Counted from the stretch's first letter, positions 1 to 9,141 are shown. The stretch: 34,108 bases of DNA from Clostridiales bacterium (GCA_012520195.1 JAAYOS010000141.1:1-34108); one strand, 5' to 3'. Notes: a model not told the origin generated them from the sequence alone. Translations and numbers: made by a program.

Positions 1-14
1 AGGATGTATAGGCA

Positions 15-815
15 ATGAAAATCATAGTCTGCGCAAAGCAGGTTCCCGACACGTCAGGCAAAGTGGCGGTAAACCCAAACGGAACTCTAAATCGTGCATC
101 GATGCCCACCATAACAAATCCCGACGACATGAATGCCCTCGAGGCTGCGTTACGAATAAAGGAACAAACTGACTGCAAGGTGATCGTTGTAACTATGGGT
201 CCCATGTCCGCAAGGAAGATGCTTCTCGAGTTGCTGGCTATGGGTGCTGACGAAGCAGTATTGATTTGCGGTGGCCAGTTCGGTGGTTCGGATACATATG
301 CAACATCGCAAATCATTGCTGCAGCGATACGAAAGATCGGCCTTGAGAATGAAGACATCATCCTTTGCGGTCGTCAGGCAATTGACGGTGATACAGCACA
401 GGTTGGACCACAGATTGCAGAAAAGCTCGATATCCCTCAAGTTACTTACGTTGCAGGAATCAGCGTTGATGGCAGATATATATCATGTAAACGTATGCTG
501 GAAGACGGATATATGAATATCCAAGTCGAAACGCCATGCCTCCTTACCTGCATTAAGGAGCTCAATGAACCGCGTTACATGACTGTAAAGGGAATCCTTG
601 AATGTGATAAAAAACCTCTGACCATTTTCGATTACGAGTCCCTAAAAGATGATCCCTTAATTGAGCCGGACACGATAGGCCTCAAGGGTTCTCCTACCAA
701 CATATTCAAGTCGTTTACAGCACCGCAGAAGGGGACCGGTATTATGCTTGAAGGTTCGGATAGGGAAGCGGTGGAAAAGCTCTTTGGCATTCTGGCCGAA
801 AAGCATCTTATTTGA
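15..815 (+). CDS. etfB: Electron transfer flavoprotein, beta subunit
   Basis: This is the 266-residue beta subunit of an electron transfer flavoprotein (EtfB/FixA family). It pairs with EtfA in the cytoplasm and passes electrons between acyl-CoA dehydrogenases and other redox partners. The sequence opens with the family pattern MKIIVCAKQVPDT and has the segment CGRQAIDGDTAQVGPQIAE at about residues 118-136, which matches the conserved nucleotide-binding part of the family. Length is normal. The gene lies 15 bases before etfA and is clearly cotranscribed with it. A purine-rich AGGATG lies just before the ATG. The operon probably begins upstream of the window, because no promoter is visible in the first 14 bases. 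Family assignment is firm; the physiological electron donor cannot be read from the sequence. Confidence 0.95.
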   Translation: MKIIVCAKQVPDTSGKVAVNPNGTLNRASMPTITNPDDMNALEAALRIKEQTDCKVIVVTMGPMSARKMLLELLAMGADEAVLICGGQFGGSDTYATSQIIAAAIRKIGLENEDIILCGRQAIDGDTAQVGPQIAEKLDIPQVTYVAGISVDGRYISCKRMLEDGYMNIQVETPCLLTCIKELNEPRYMTVKGILECDKKPLTIFDYESLKDDPLIEPDTIGLKGSPTNIFKSFTAPQKGTGIMLEGSDREAVEKLFGILAEKHLI

Positions 816-830
816 GGGAGTGGCAAGAGA

Positions 831-1931
831 ATGAAAGGGTATTCAAGCACAAATATAGATGATTTCAGAGGCGTCTGGGTGTTCTGTGAGCAACGCCAGG
901 GACAGCTCTCCGAGACGAACTTTGAGCTGATCTCTGAGGGAAGAAAGCTTGCAGACGAGTTGGGTGTTGAGCTTGTAGGGCTACTTCTCGGCGACGATAT
1001 CAAGCATCGTGCAAATGAGCTTGGAGGATATGGGGCAGACAGAGTTTTGGTCTGCGAAAGCCCCATGTTAAAAGAATATACCACCGATGCATACACTAAG
1101 GTTGTCTGTGATGTTGTTAAGGAAAGAAAGCCCGAAATACTCCTGTTTGGAGCAACAAGCATCGGTCGCGATCTCGCCCCGAGATGCGCTGCGCGCCTTC
1201 ACACCGGACTAACTGCTGATTGCACACACCTTGATGTGGATGTAAGAAAATACCTGGAGTATTTGCGTAAAAACTCTACTCTCAAAGTCGAAGAAGAGAG
1301 CTTCGATATGGAGGACAGAAACTTAAAAATGACGCGTCCAGCATTCGGCGGTCATCTGATGGCGACGATTATCTGCCCGCGGTTCCGTCCATGTATGTCA
1401 ACAGTTCGTCCCGGAGTGATGAAGAAAGCAAGCTACGATGAGGAGAAGGCGCGGAGTGTAATTGTTGAATCGTTGACGGTTTCCTTGTCCCAGGACGACA
1501 TAAGGACAAAGGTGTTGGAGGTAGTAAAGGAAACCAGAAAGATGGTTGACCTTGTTGGCTCAGAAGTGATTGTTGCTGTTGGCAGAGGAATAAGCAGCGA
1601 TGTGGAACGCGGTATTGAGCTTGCAGAACAGCTGGCAGATGCTTTGGGTGGCGTTATAGGGGCTTCACGTGCTGTAGTTGACGAAGGGTGGTTGCCCACA
1701 GACCATCAAGTGGGACAGACAGGCAAGACCGTGCGACCCAAAATATATATCGCGTTAGGAATATCCGGTGCCATCCAGCACCAAGCGGGCATGCAGGACG
1801 CCGAGTGCATCATAGCTGTAAACAAGAATGAAGCGGCCCCGATTTTCGAGACTGCAGACTACGGTATATGTGGGGATCTTTTTAGTATAGTTCCCTTAAT
1901 GATAGAACAGGCAAAGGCACAAAGGAGTTAG
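831..1931 (+). CDS. etfA: Electron transfer flavoprotein, alpha subunit
   Basis: This is the 366-residue alpha subunit of an electron transfer flavoprotein (EtfA/FixB). The C-terminal half carries the FAD-binding signature: a GRGI segment near residue 250, then DHQVGQTGKTVRPKIYIALG and GISGAIQHQAGM, as in other EtfA proteins. The N-terminal half is the usual Rossmann-like domain. It follows etfB by 15 bases with GAGGGAGTGGCAAGAG as its ribosome-site region, and the next gene's first possible start lies directly after its stop. Together with the following acyl-CoA ligase the set resembles fixAB/caiC-type acyl-CoA redox operons. The FAD domain is intact and nothing suggests decay. Confidence 0.95.
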   Translation: MKGYSSTNIDDFRGVWVFCEQRQGQLSETNFELISEGRKLADELGVELVGLLLGDDIKHRANELGGYGADRVLVCESPMLKEYTTDAYTKVVCDVVKERKPEILLFGATSIGRDLAPRCAARLHTGLTADCTHLDVDVRKYLEYLRKNSTLKVEEESFDMEDRNLKMTRPAFGGHLMATIICPRFRPCMSTVRPGVMKKASYDEEKARSVIVESLTVSLSQDDIRTKVLEVVKETRKMVDLVGSEVIVAVGRGISSDVERGIELAEQLADALGGVIGASRAVVDEGWLPTDHQVGQTGKTVRPKIYIALGISGAIQHQAGMQDAECIIAVNKNEAAPIFETADYGICGDLFSIVPLMIEQAKAQRS

Positions 1932-2007
1932 ATTGCAGGCTGTCAGGGAAAAACGTCCAAATGATGTGGTCCAGACCTGCGTTAAATCACAGGGAGGTTA
2001 TTACTAT

Positions 2008-3633
2008 ATGGAGCTATTTTACGGTGAGACAATCGGCAGTATGCTTCACCGGACTGCGACACTTTTCCCCGAAAGACCTGCAATTGAGTATAATGGGAGG
2101 ATCTGGACATATAGCGAGCTGGATGCTATTTCGGACAGAGTAGCTCGAGGTCTTATAGCAATTGGAATTAAAAAAGGTGAAAATATAGGCATATGGGCAA
2201 ATGACCGTCCCAATACGCTATTCTGCTTCTACGGGGCTGTCAAAATCGGCGCAATACCCGCAATGCTAAACACAAGTATGCTGCCCGGCGAGATAGAAAA
2301 GCTAGCAGTGGATGCTGATGTCAGATACCTCTTTTTTGACGAGGGGTGCCGTGATATAGACTTTGTGGGAGCCTGTAGAGATTTCAAGATTTTGCAGCTC
2401 AAAAAGGGAATCTACATAGGTGACGTGCATTCTGAAGGATATATGCACTCAATAAGCGATTTGCAGCCAAAAGGAATTTTCTCGCTGGACGATTTGATAG
2501 AGTGCGGGGATGCAGTTGAGGAGAAGGATTTGCATGCAGCAAAATCTGATGTGCAGGATACCGATTCCGATGTAATCCTGTTCACATCGGGTACCTTCGG
2601 GACACCGAAAGGTGTGGTGACAACACATTTTTCGAGAGTCAACAACTCGGTTGCCCAGGCAGAGGCGATTGAAGCCGCTGAAAATGACAAGATTCTCATA
2701 GCTACACCTATGTTCCACTGTTTCTCACTTTCAGGTAATATCCTCGCAGCCATGCTCGTGGGGGCGTGTGTTTATTTTCCGAAGAACAGAAGGACACGGA
2801 CCCTTCTGGATGCTATTGAAAGTGATAGATGTACCGTATTTTCAGCGGTTCCGACACTTTACTCGGCAATTATTGCTCGGAAAGACATTGACATGTATGA
2901 CCTAAAATCCTTGCGTATAGGACTTATTGGAGGTTCGATGTACTCCCCCGGGCTGTTTTTAGAAATTCGCGAAAAACTGAGGTTTAACCTGCTACCGTCA
3001 CTTGGGCAAACCGAGGCTACAGCGGGAATTACCGCTGCCATGACGCACGATAGTGAGGAAGAGCTCTCCAGTACCGTTGGGAGATTTTTCGATCATATCG
3101 AGGCTGAAATAAGAGATCCAATCACAAATACAGCTCTCCCGGATGGGAGTCCGGGAGAACTGTGTATTAGGGGATATAGTGTTATGCAGGGCTACTATAA
3201 TCGCCCTGACTTAACAAAAACAGTTATTGACAGTGAGGGTTGGCTCCACACTGGAGACACTGGATACATAAATGCTGCCGGCAATCTGGTACTAACTGGA
3301 AGACTGAAGGAGTTGATTATCCGTGGTGGCGAGAATATTGCCCCAGCGGAAATAGAAAATGTTATATCTTCGGACAGCAGAGTATCGGAAGTGAAGGTTA
3401 TTGGTGTACCTGACCCTCACTATATCGAAGAGATATGTGCATGTGTAGTTCACAACAACGGACAGATTATTACCGATGAAGATATTCGTCAGCTTGTGAG
3501 GGAGACATTAGCATATTACAAAGTTCCGAGATATGTACTGTTCTTTGATGAGTTGCCCCACACTCCCAGTGGAAAGATTGCACTTGGGATTCTTAAGGAG
3601 GCAGTGCAAGGCCGACTTGGTAAGGCACGATAA
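2008..3633 (+). CDS. AMP-forming acyl-CoA synthetase (CaiC/FadD-like)
   Basis: This is a class I adenylate-forming enzyme that would activate a carboxylic acid to its CoA thioester with ATP. Visible motifs, in order, are the phosphate loop TSGTFGTPKGVV, the GQTEA motif, LHTGDTGY, RGGENIAPAEIE and, near the C-terminus, PSGKIALG with the catalytic lysine. The frame is open from a TTG at 1933, but I choose ATG 2008 because AGGGAGG lies 7-10 bases before it and the family homology begins there (MELFYGETIGSM); the product is then 541 residues. The substrate cannot be told from sequence; linkage to etfBA suggests a CoA ester that is later oxidised or reduced through an acyl-CoA dehydrogenase, as in carnitine or aryl-acid metabolism. 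It ends 1 base from the convergent gene, with no terminator between them. Confidence 0.88.
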   Translation: MELFYGETIGSMLHRTATLFPERPAIEYNGRIWTYSELDAISDRVARGLIAIGIKKGENIGIWANDRPNTLFCFYGAVKIGAIPAMLNTSMLPGEIEKLAVDADVRYLFFDEGCRDIDFVGACRDFKILQLKKGIYIGDVHSEGYMHSISDLQPKGIFSLDDLIECGDAVEEKDLHAAKSDVQDTDSDVILFTSGTFGTPKGVVTTHFSRVNNSVAQAEAIEAAENDKILIATPMFHCFSLSGNILAAMLVGACVYFPKNRRTRTLLDAIESDRCTVFSAVPTLYSAIIARKDIDMYDLKSLRIGLIGGSMYSPGLFLEIREKLRFNLLPSLGQTEATAGITAAMTHDSEEELSSTVGRFFDHIEAEIRDPITNTALPDGSPGELCIRGYSVMQGYYNRPDLTKTVIDSEGWLHTGDTGYINAAGNLVLTGRLKELIIRGGENIAPAEIENVISSDSRVSEVKVIGVPDPHYIEEICACVVHNNGQIITDEDIRQLVRETLAYYKVPRYVLFFDELPHTPSGKIALGILKEAVQGRLGKAR

Positions 3634-3634
3634 A

Positions 3635-4477
3635 TCAGAGACAGTGAATGCAGTCTTCTGCTTCAAGATAAGTAACATCGATGCCTGGTACCAGAGGTGC
3701 AAGCCACTCCGCAAGGTACTTCATACCACATTCCTCGGTTTTGTGGTGCCCGAGCCATAAGGCGGCTTTTTTCAGACCAAGTGCCAGAGCGTCCTTCCAG
3801 AAGGCACACATTATCAGTTCATTTATATCTCCGAGAATTAGGAGATCGAGATCGTTATCCAACAAAAAATCGGTTGGCATGTTGGGGTCTCCGAGCCCCT
3901 GACCTCCGCCGCCAACAAGTACGCCGACCTTTTTGACCAACAAGTCGGGATTTCCAATAATGCGGGGAGCGTTTATTCCAAGTCTCTCCTTTACAAGTTC
4001 AGCAACGCTTCTTACGTCTGTTTCTGGTATTTCAAACTCATGATTATTTGGCCCAGGAATGTTGTACTCCTCCCATCCGAGCTCCTTCATCCAGCCCATG
4101 TAAATCATGTCTGGCTTTTGGTAATGCATACCGTCATGGAAGCGCCAGATACTGATTCCTGATTTCTCTATCAGGTCACGCTTCTCTACGGTCACCCTAT
4201 TGAGCTTTATAGGCATGGTGCGATCAAGGCCACCGCAGTTACTGGGCTCATGTGTAATAATCATGTCGACCCCTTCCTCAATGGCCTTGTAGATAACATC
4301 AACTGTGACCATAAAGGTTGTGCCGATCTTTGTAACTTCATTTTCAAGACTGCCGAAGTGGAGAACATCACAAGTAGGAACTTCTCTTGGGGTATCACTG
4401 AACGACATCTTTACAGTAAAAGTCTCCGGATAGGGCACTGCCTCCTTTATTGCAGAAATCACATCTTTTACCTTCAT
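3635..4477 (-). CDS. NIF3/DUF34-like metal-binding family protein
   Basis: The 280-residue product resembles the NIF3 (DUF34, GTP cyclohydrolase I type 2-like) family. The supporting motifs are DMIITHEPSNCGG near residue 75, in the position of the family's I-x-H-H-P metal site; a central GVLVGGGGQGLGDP; LLILGDINE; and GHHKTEECGMKYLAEW near the C-terminus, which matches the family's closing His/Glu metal motif. One histidine of the usual pair appears replaced by Glu (THEP), so metal binding may differ. The frame extends to 4522, but ATG 4477 has AGAAAGGTGG just before it and is the better start. It is divergent from the acetylesterase at 4762, and both promoters carry the same operator-like box, so it likely belongs to the carbohydrate-ester regulon. 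The biochemical role of this family is not well settled. Confidence 0.75.
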   Translation of the reverse strand: MKVKDVISAIKEAVPYPETFTVKMSFSDTPREVPTCDVLHFGSLENEVTKIGTTFMVTVDVIYKAIEEGVDMIITHEPSNCGGLDRTMPIKLNRVTVEKRDLIEKSGISIWRFHDGMHYQKPDMIYMGWMKELGWEEYNIPGPNNHEFEIPETDVRSVAELVKERLGINAPRIIGNPDLLVKKVGVLVGGGGQGLGDPNMPTDFLLDNDLDLLILGDINELIMCAFWKDALALGLKKAALWLGHHKTEECGMKYLAEWLAPLVPGIDVTYLEAEDCIHCL

Positions 4478-4545
4478 AGTTTTCCACCTTTCTAATTTGC
4501 TTTCGTTACTAATATTTCTCATTATAACAGAGTAATGATACGACT

Positions 4546-4582
4546 AAGATACCACTGTTAACAAATAGTGTCAATCGCTTGA
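4546..4582 (-). promoter_or_regulatory. Promoter with overlapping LacI-type box, for the NIF3-like gene
   Basis: On the minus strand a -35 TTGACA (4574-4569) and -10 TATCTT (4551-4546) are separated by 17 bases. The -35 is embedded in TCAAGCGATTGACA (4582-4569), a variant of the box GAAAACGATTGACA found at five other promoters here. The overlap suggests repression. Confidence 0.6.
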
Positions 4583-4676
4583 CTTGTTCAAATGAGCAAC
4601 AATTGACCAGAATATAACCGTGTGTGTGGCGTTTTTTGCTCACAAGAATCATATGGAAATATTCTTTGGTTACATA

Positions 4677-4705
4677 TTGTCAATCGGTTGCGTTTGGTAT
4701 ATTAT
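4677..4705 (+). promoter_or_regulatory. Promoter with inverted LacI-type box, for the SASA acetylesterase
   Basis: A -35 TTGTCA (4677-4682) and -10 TATTAT (4700-4705) have a 17-base spacer. The segment 4678-4691 read in reverse is GCAACCGATTGACA, sharing CGATTGACA with the other boxes. The AT-rich downstream leader (4706-4747) leads to GGAGGAAG before the ATG at 4762. Confidence 0.5.
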
Positions 4706-4761
4706 ATTTGTATACGTAATTATATCATCCTGTATACACAGAAAACGGAGGAAGATTCTAT

Positions 4762-6276
4762 ATGACATTATCGGTGGCAATGATTTTCGGAAACAATATG
4801 GTATTGCAGAGAAACAAGAAAATTGTGGTTTGGGGAGAGGCAGAAAGTGGCAGCTCCATTACCGTTAAGCTCAATGGCGTAACAGCTTCTGTTACTGCTG
4901 TAGAGGGCAAGTGGAAAGCTGAACTTCCACCCATGGAAGCATGCACCGGTTGCGAGATGCACATTGAGGATGACAAAGGGCAGTCGATCGAACTCAAGAA
5001 TGTAGCAATTGGAGAGGTATGGATTGCTGGCGGACAGTCAAATATGGAGATGGGGATGTACGCGGACGCGGATTTTGAAGAGGCGAAAAAAGAGGCCAAT
5101 AACCCCAATATCAGATTTTTTGACTATCCAAGGGTCTCCTATGATGGTCAGATGGATGCTGAGGATTATTCGGATTTCGGTTTCTGGAGGACTTTAACCG
5201 AAGAGGACATCGAGTTTTTCTCTGCGGTCGGCCACTATTTTGCGAAAATGCTTTATAACGAGCTGGATGTTCCGGTTGGTATTGTCGGCTGCAATTGGGG
5301 CGGATCCCCTGCTGCGGCATGGATGGATGAGAGCTACTTGACCGGTGAGTTGGAGTGTTACCTTAAAGACAATGAAGAGGTACTAGAAAACCTCGACATG
5401 GACAGATATGTCAAAGATTTCTTGACCGAAAGAGCTCGTATGAATTCACCAGAAGCCAAAGAGGCCATGAAGAAGATGATGAAAACTCCTATGCTCAAAC
5501 CTATGGAGTTCAACTTCCAGTTTGATGAGAGCAAAATGCGTGAGTTTATGAACGGCCCCTACTCCCCGTTCCGAGCATCTGGACTGTACCATACGATGCT
5601 AGAGAAAATAATGCCATATACAGCCGCTGGAGTCATTTGGTATCAGGGAGAGGCTGACACCCATCGTGCTAATCTATATGACAAGCTGTTTGGTGAAATG
5701 ATTCGCTGCTGGAGAGACGGATGGAACGATGAGAACCTCCCATTCCTTTTCGTACAGCTAGCACCTTTTGAAGCACTTATTGCAAGTAACTGCCAGTCCT
5801 TTGTGCCGGTAAGGGAGATGCAGGAGAAGGTATCGAAGACTGTTCCAAACTCATACATGGCATGCATTATGGATGTTGGCATGGAATTCGATATACACCC
5901 CAAAAAGAAGAAGCCTGTTGGAGAAAGGCTTGCACTGCTGGCACTGGCAAATGTGTATGATAGAGATATCCTCTGTGAATCTCCAGAAGCTGTTGGTATG
6001 CAAAAGACAGACGGTTCTGTTGTGGTAGAGTTTGAGTATACAGGCGAAGGCCTATATATTGACGGCGATAAGATAAATGCACTTGAGCTATATGTTGATG
6101 GTGGGAGTGTCGACGAGTTTACAGCTAGTGTGGACGGATCGAAGGTTAGGATTGACAGCCCGCATATAACAGGAGAGGCAAATGTTGAGGTGCGCTTTGC
6201 CTGGGTCGATTATTGTGTTGTTAATCTATACAACAGTGCTGGACTCCCTGCAAAACCATTCGTTCTGAAGGGATAA
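4762..6276 (+). CDS. SASA-type carbohydrate O-acetylesterase (sialate O-acetylesterase family)
   Basis: This is a 504-residue SGNH/SASA-family esterase that removes O-acetyl groups from sugars (sialic acid or hemicellulose oligosaccharides). Residues 1-80 form a beta-rich domain. The catalytic serine is in GGQSNMEMG (Ser93), followed by GCNWGGSPAAAW (about 176-187), WYQGEADTHR (293-302) and the catalytic Asp/His motif DIHPKKKKPVGERLA (Asp377, His379). All the active-site blocks are present and length is normal. No signal peptide is visible, so it probably acts in the cytoplasm on imported substrate. Start ATG 4762 is supported by GGAGGAAG. It is monocistronic, has its own promoter and box, and ends at a clear hairpin shared with a convergent esterase operon. 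Acetylxylan or acetylmannan oligomers seem likelier than sialic acid, since no sialate catabolic gene is nearby. Confidence 0.88.
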   Translation: MTLSVAMIFGNNMVLQRNKKIVVWGEAESGSSITVKLNGVTASVTAVEGKWKAELPPMEACTGCEMHIEDDKGQSIELKNVAIGEVWIAGGQSNMEMGMYADADFEEAKKEANNPNIRFFDYPRVSYDGQMDAEDYSDFGFWRTLTEEDIEFFSAVGHYFAKMLYNELDVPVGIVGCNWGGSPAAAWMDESYLTGELECYLKDNEEVLENLDMDRYVKDFLTERARMNSPEAKEAMKKMMKTPMLKPMEFNFQFDESKMREFMNGPYSPFRASGLYHTMLEKIMPYTAAGVIWYQGEADTHRANLYDKLFGEMIRCWRDGWNDENLPFLFVQLAPFEALIASNCQSFVPVREMQEKVSKTVPNSYMACIMDVGMEFDIHPKKKKPVGERLALLALANVYDRDILCESPEAVGMQKTDGSVVVEFEYTGEGLYIDGDKINALELYVDGGSVDEFTASVDGSKVRIDSPHITGEANVEVRFAWVDYCVVNLYNSAGLPAKPFVLKG

Positions 6277-6293
6277 CCTGTTACCCAACTAAT

Positions 6294-6333
6294 AAAGGAC
6301 ATCCTCCGGTTTGTTTTCGAGAGGATGTCCTTT
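6294..6333. terminator. Bidirectional intrinsic terminator
   Basis: AAAGGACATCCTC (6294-6306) and GAGGATGTCCTTT (6321-6333) form a 13-bp perfect stem flanked by A/T runs on both sides. It sits between the convergent genes ending at 6276 and 6343 and would serve both. Confidence 0.85.
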
Positions 6334-6342
6334 GTATTATTC

Positions 6343-7176
6343 TTAGAAAGGGTTGCCGCGCTGAGTGTCATCGAGCCCGAAGAAAGTAAGAGCTTTTTGA
6401 ATTGCTATATCCCAGAAACGCCATTCGTGGTGGTAGCCTTCAAGCTCAAACCATTCAGCGTCCAGATCAATCTCCTTAGCATGCTCCTTGAAAGCGAGAT
6501 AGTTTGGATATAGCATATCCTCTTTGCCGCAAGCAAACATGAGCCTTGGAAGCTTGCCAGTTCCAGCTAACTTGTCAATGATAGCCCATACGTTTTCATT
6601 TGAGTTTATATATGCCTCTAAGCCCCCGGCATTCTTGATGGTATTAACCATTCTGGGATTATCGGTATCCAATAGACCCGGGGCACCCGGACCCAGTTTT
6701 GAGAAATCCTGAGGTGCAGCTGACAATACGGCTGCTGCAGCGAATTTGTCAGGGTGATTAACCGCATATTTTATAGTTCCACGGCCACCCATAGACAGAC
6801 CAGCGATAAAGTTGTCTTCGCGCTTATCTGAAACAGGGAACCAGCCATAAATAAGGGGCATAAGCTCTTCGGTGAGGTAGTCAAACATTGAGAAACCCAT
6901 CATTGTGCTGTCCCAATTGGAGTAGTTAGAATTGAGCGCGGAAGGCATAACAACAACTAGGTCTTTTTCCGCGGCGTACATTTCAATATTGGTTTTGCGG
7001 AGCCAGTCGGTGGAGTCGCCAAAGGTGCCGTGGAGGAGCCACAAAACCTTGTATTTTTGGTTGTTGAGATAAAAGTCTCTGGGGGATAATGCCCGTGGCT
7101 TATCAGGAAGTATTACGGTAATCTGGTGGTTGTTCATTAGGTAAGCACTTTCAAAATTGTAGAAAAGTACAGACAT
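6343..7176 (-). CDS. Esterase of the PF00756 (esterase D / CE1-like) family
   Basis: The 277-residue alpha/beta hydrolase resembles tributyrin esterase EstA and the feruloyl/acetylxylan esterases of family CE1. It has an oxyanion-side motif VLWLLHG (44-50), the nucleophile elbow AGLSMGGRGT (Ser128), a probable acid in CGKED (Asp220) and histidines in EGYHHEW (His249/250). No signal peptide is present. AAGGAGG lies seven bases before ATG 7176. It is the third gene of a three-gene minus-strand operon with the genes at 7194 and 8030, all esterases. A role in removing acetyl or feruloyl groups from imported hemicellulose fragments is inferred from context; the exact ester is unknown. Confidence 0.85.
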   Translation of the reverse strand: MSVLFYNFESAYLMNNHQITVILPDKPRALSPRDFYLNNQKYKVLWLLHGTFGDSTDWLRKTNIEMYAAEKDLVVVMPSALNSNYSNWDSTMMGFSMFDYLTEELMPLIYGWFPVSDKREDNFIAGLSMGGRGTIKYAVNHPDKFAAAAVLSAAPQDFSKLGPGAPGLLDTDNPRMVNTIKNAGGLEAYINSNENVWAIIDKLAGTGKLPRLMFACGKEDMLYPNYLAFKEHAKEIDLDAEWFELEGYHHEWRFWDIAIQKALTFFGLDDTQRGNPF

Positions 7177-7193
7177 AACAATCCTCCTTCGTG

Positions 7194-8024
7194 TCAGGTT
7201 CTTTCAAAGAGATACCTTACAGCATCTGCGAACATTGCGCCCCATGATGTTTCGTGATGCATCAGTCTTGAGTCGGTAACCAGGATCACGTTTTTCTCGT
7301 CCATATCCTTTTCCATCAATGACTCATAACAGCGGACGGATGAACGAAGCGTAAACAGTCGGCGCTCAACGTCATTTCCCCCGGAGAGGATATAGAACTT
7401 GGAGTTTTTGATGCGGTCCCAGTCGTATGCTTCCATCCGTTCCTTCATAACATCCCATTCAATAAAGGAATAGGCCGGGGAAAACACAAGTACTTTGCCA
7501 AACACTTCGGGGTACTCCAATGCAATATAGTGTGAAATCATACCGCCCATGGAGGCTCCTCCGACACCTGTGTTTTCGGGTCCGTCAAGCACCATAAAGT
7601 TTGCATCGATAATGGGTTTTAGATGCTCAACGATAAAGCGGGAATACAGGTGCCCTGTCGGCTCCTCACCATTTAGCATGAAGTGGTCTTTTGTTGGAGG
7701 ACAGTCGGGACAGAGCTCACTTCCACGGTGCATGCTTGTATCGATTCCGACAACTACGATTTCGAGACCCTCTTCAGAGAGTTTCTTCAACGATTCATCG
7801 ACATTCCATTTTGGACGTCCGCCGGATTCAGGAAATAGTAACTGGGCATCATGCATGTATAAGATAGGGAAGCGCTTGACTCCATCGTAGCTCTCGGGAA
7901 GGAGAACACGGATGGTTCGAGTGCGCTTATCCGGGTAGGACTCCATCGTTGTATCAAAAGTAACCAGCTTCCCATAGGCTAGTAGGTTGTTGTGTTCGTA
8001 GTCCTTAATATCGATATTTTGCAT
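7194..8024 (-). CDS. Putative esterase, PF00756 / enterochelin-esterase-like
   Basis: This 276-residue alpha/beta hydrolase of the putative esterase superfamily carries ILYMHDAQLLFP (the HD oxyanion motif typical of Fes/CE1 esterases), the nucleophile elbow GGASMGGMIS (Ser158 from the chosen start) and a C-terminal HHETSW (His256/257). An upstream ATG at 8054 is in frame and would overlap the preceding gene by 25 bases; ATG 8024 lies just after that gene's stop with GGGG about ten bases before it, so I prefer it, but this start is not certain. There is no signal peptide. It is the middle gene of the esterase operon. Enterobactin hydrolysis is unlikely given the neighbours; sugar-ester hydrolysis is the better inference. 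Confidence 0.8.
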   Translation of the reverse strand: MQNIDIKDYEHNNLLAYGKLVTFDTTMESYPDKRTRTIRVLLPESYDGVKRFPILYMHDAQLLFPESGGRPKWNVDESLKKLSEEGLEIVVVGIDTSMHRGSELCPDCPPTKDHFMLNGEEPTGHLYSRFIVEHLKPIIDANFMVLDGPENTGVGGASMGGMISHYIALEYPEVFGKVLVFSPAYSFIEWDVMKERMEAYDWDRIKNSKFYILSGGNDVERRLFTLRSSVRCYESLMEKDMDEKNVILVTDSRLMHHETSWGAMFADAVRYLFERT

Positions 8025-8029
8025 AATAT

Positions 8030-8983
8030 CTACAGCCCCATGCTTTCCAGCCATTCAGCACACAGCTTGCCCCAATGGGCCACATGTCTGTCGGCCAGAT
8101 CCAAGTCGTTTTCTCCATCGGCCAGTGCACATCCATGTACTCCCGAGGTGAATATATGCAGCTCGTAAGGCACGCCAACATCCTGTAGTGCCTTAGCGGT
8201 CGCCATGCCATGCCTGCCGTCGTCACTCATTGTCTGCCAGATAAAGAACGGCGGTGTATCAGGTGTGATACGTTTTTCAACCGCTAGCTTATAGCGCTCT
8301 TCTTGTGTCAACTCGCTTCCCGGACCCTTAAGCATCATACCAAATCCGGTTGGAAAAGTCATTGAGGTAAATGCACCGTACGCCAGCACCGCTGCATCCG
8401 GTCTACATGAAAAACGCTCAACCGGATCGTCCGATTCAGGATTTCCACTGTCGTAATTTGTGGCAGCGTTTCCTGACAACATCCCACCTGCGGAAAAGCC
8501 CATAACAGCGATCTTATCGGTTATTCCGAGCTCGTCCTTACGTGAACGTAGCAGTCTTATTGCCCGTTGCATATCAGCTAGTGCGTCAAATCTTGAGTAC
8601 GGGATTAGACGGTAAGTGAGAATTGCAACAGCAAATCCTTCTTTGTTGAAAAAGTCTGCTACATTAAAGCCCTCACAGCCTGTCCTAGTTAGAAATCCTC
8701 CGCCATGAGCTACGATAATGCATCCCCTAGGTGTTTTATTATCGGGTGCAGGGATAAAGATGATATTGGGTTCCGGCTGAAGGGGGGCGCGATCGTCATA
8801 ATTAGGTGCCCCGTCTTCCCATAGGGGAATCCACTCAAACCTGTCCATTACGCTGTTCCACAGCTTCAGATTACCATCTACATCCATACTTCCGTCTGGG
8901 TTTCTGTGTTTGGAAACATTTCGAATAGCTGCCCTTTCTTTTACTACTGAGGCAAGCACATCTCTGTTGTTTGAGAACTTCAT
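8030..8983 (-). CDS. Alpha/beta hydrolase, HSL (hormone-sensitive lipase) type
   Basis: The 317-residue protein is an HSL-type (alpha/beta hydrolase fold-3) esterase. It shows the oxyanion motif AHGGGFL (92-98), the nucleophile elbow GFSAGGM (Ser164), an acid in SDDG (253-256) and a histidine in SGVHGCAL (His283). It is likely a cytoplasmic acetyl/xylan esterase. The frame is open back to a TTG at 9037, but ATG 8983 has AAAGGGAG directly upstream and is clearly the better start; the upstream extension would include the operator. It is the first gene of the three-esterase minus-strand operon, with the next start a few bases after its stop. Confidence 0.85.
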   Translation of the reverse strand: MKFSNNRDVLASVVKERAAIRNVSKHRNPDGSMDVDGNLKLWNSVMDRFEWIPLWEDGAPNYDDRAPLQPEPNIIFIPAPDNKTPRGCIIVAHGGGFLTRTGCEGFNVADFFNKEGFAVAILTYRLIPYSRFDALADMQRAIRLLRSRKDELGITDKIAVMGFSAGGMLSGNAATNYDSGNPESDDPVERFSCRPDAAVLAYGAFTSMTFPTGFGMMLKGPGSELTQEERYKLAVEKRITPDTPPFFIWQTMSDDGRHGMATAKALQDVGVPYELHIFTSGVHGCALADGENDLDLADRHVAHWGKLCAEWLESMGL

Positions 8984-9018
8984 TTTGATCTCCCTTTCAA
9001 ATTGCCGGGATTGGTAAT

Positions 9019-9069
9019 TGGCAATCGTTTTCCTCAATTTATTCTATGTTACAGAACGCAATAAGTCAA
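9019..9069 (-). promoter_or_regulatory. Promoter and downstream LacI-type box of the three-esterase operon
   Basis: On the minus strand a -35 TTGACT (9069-9064), a 17-base spacer and a -10 TAGAAT (9046-9041) are followed by GAAAACGATTGCCA (9032-9019), which falls at the start of transcription. It differs by one base from the boxes at 9142 and 14662. Here the box is not part of the -35, which supports an operator independent of promoter conservation. Confidence 0.65.
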
Positions 9070-9141
9070 GCGCAAGTATTCGTATGAGCGGTGCACGTTT
9101 TGTTGTGATATCACGGTCTGATGTCGATTAGGGATATAAAT

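Noticed and set aside
1933-2007. A longer acyl-CoA ligase starting at TTG 1933
   Set aside because: The added 25 residues match nothing, while AGGGAGG before ATG 2008 and the family N-terminus both support the shorter form.
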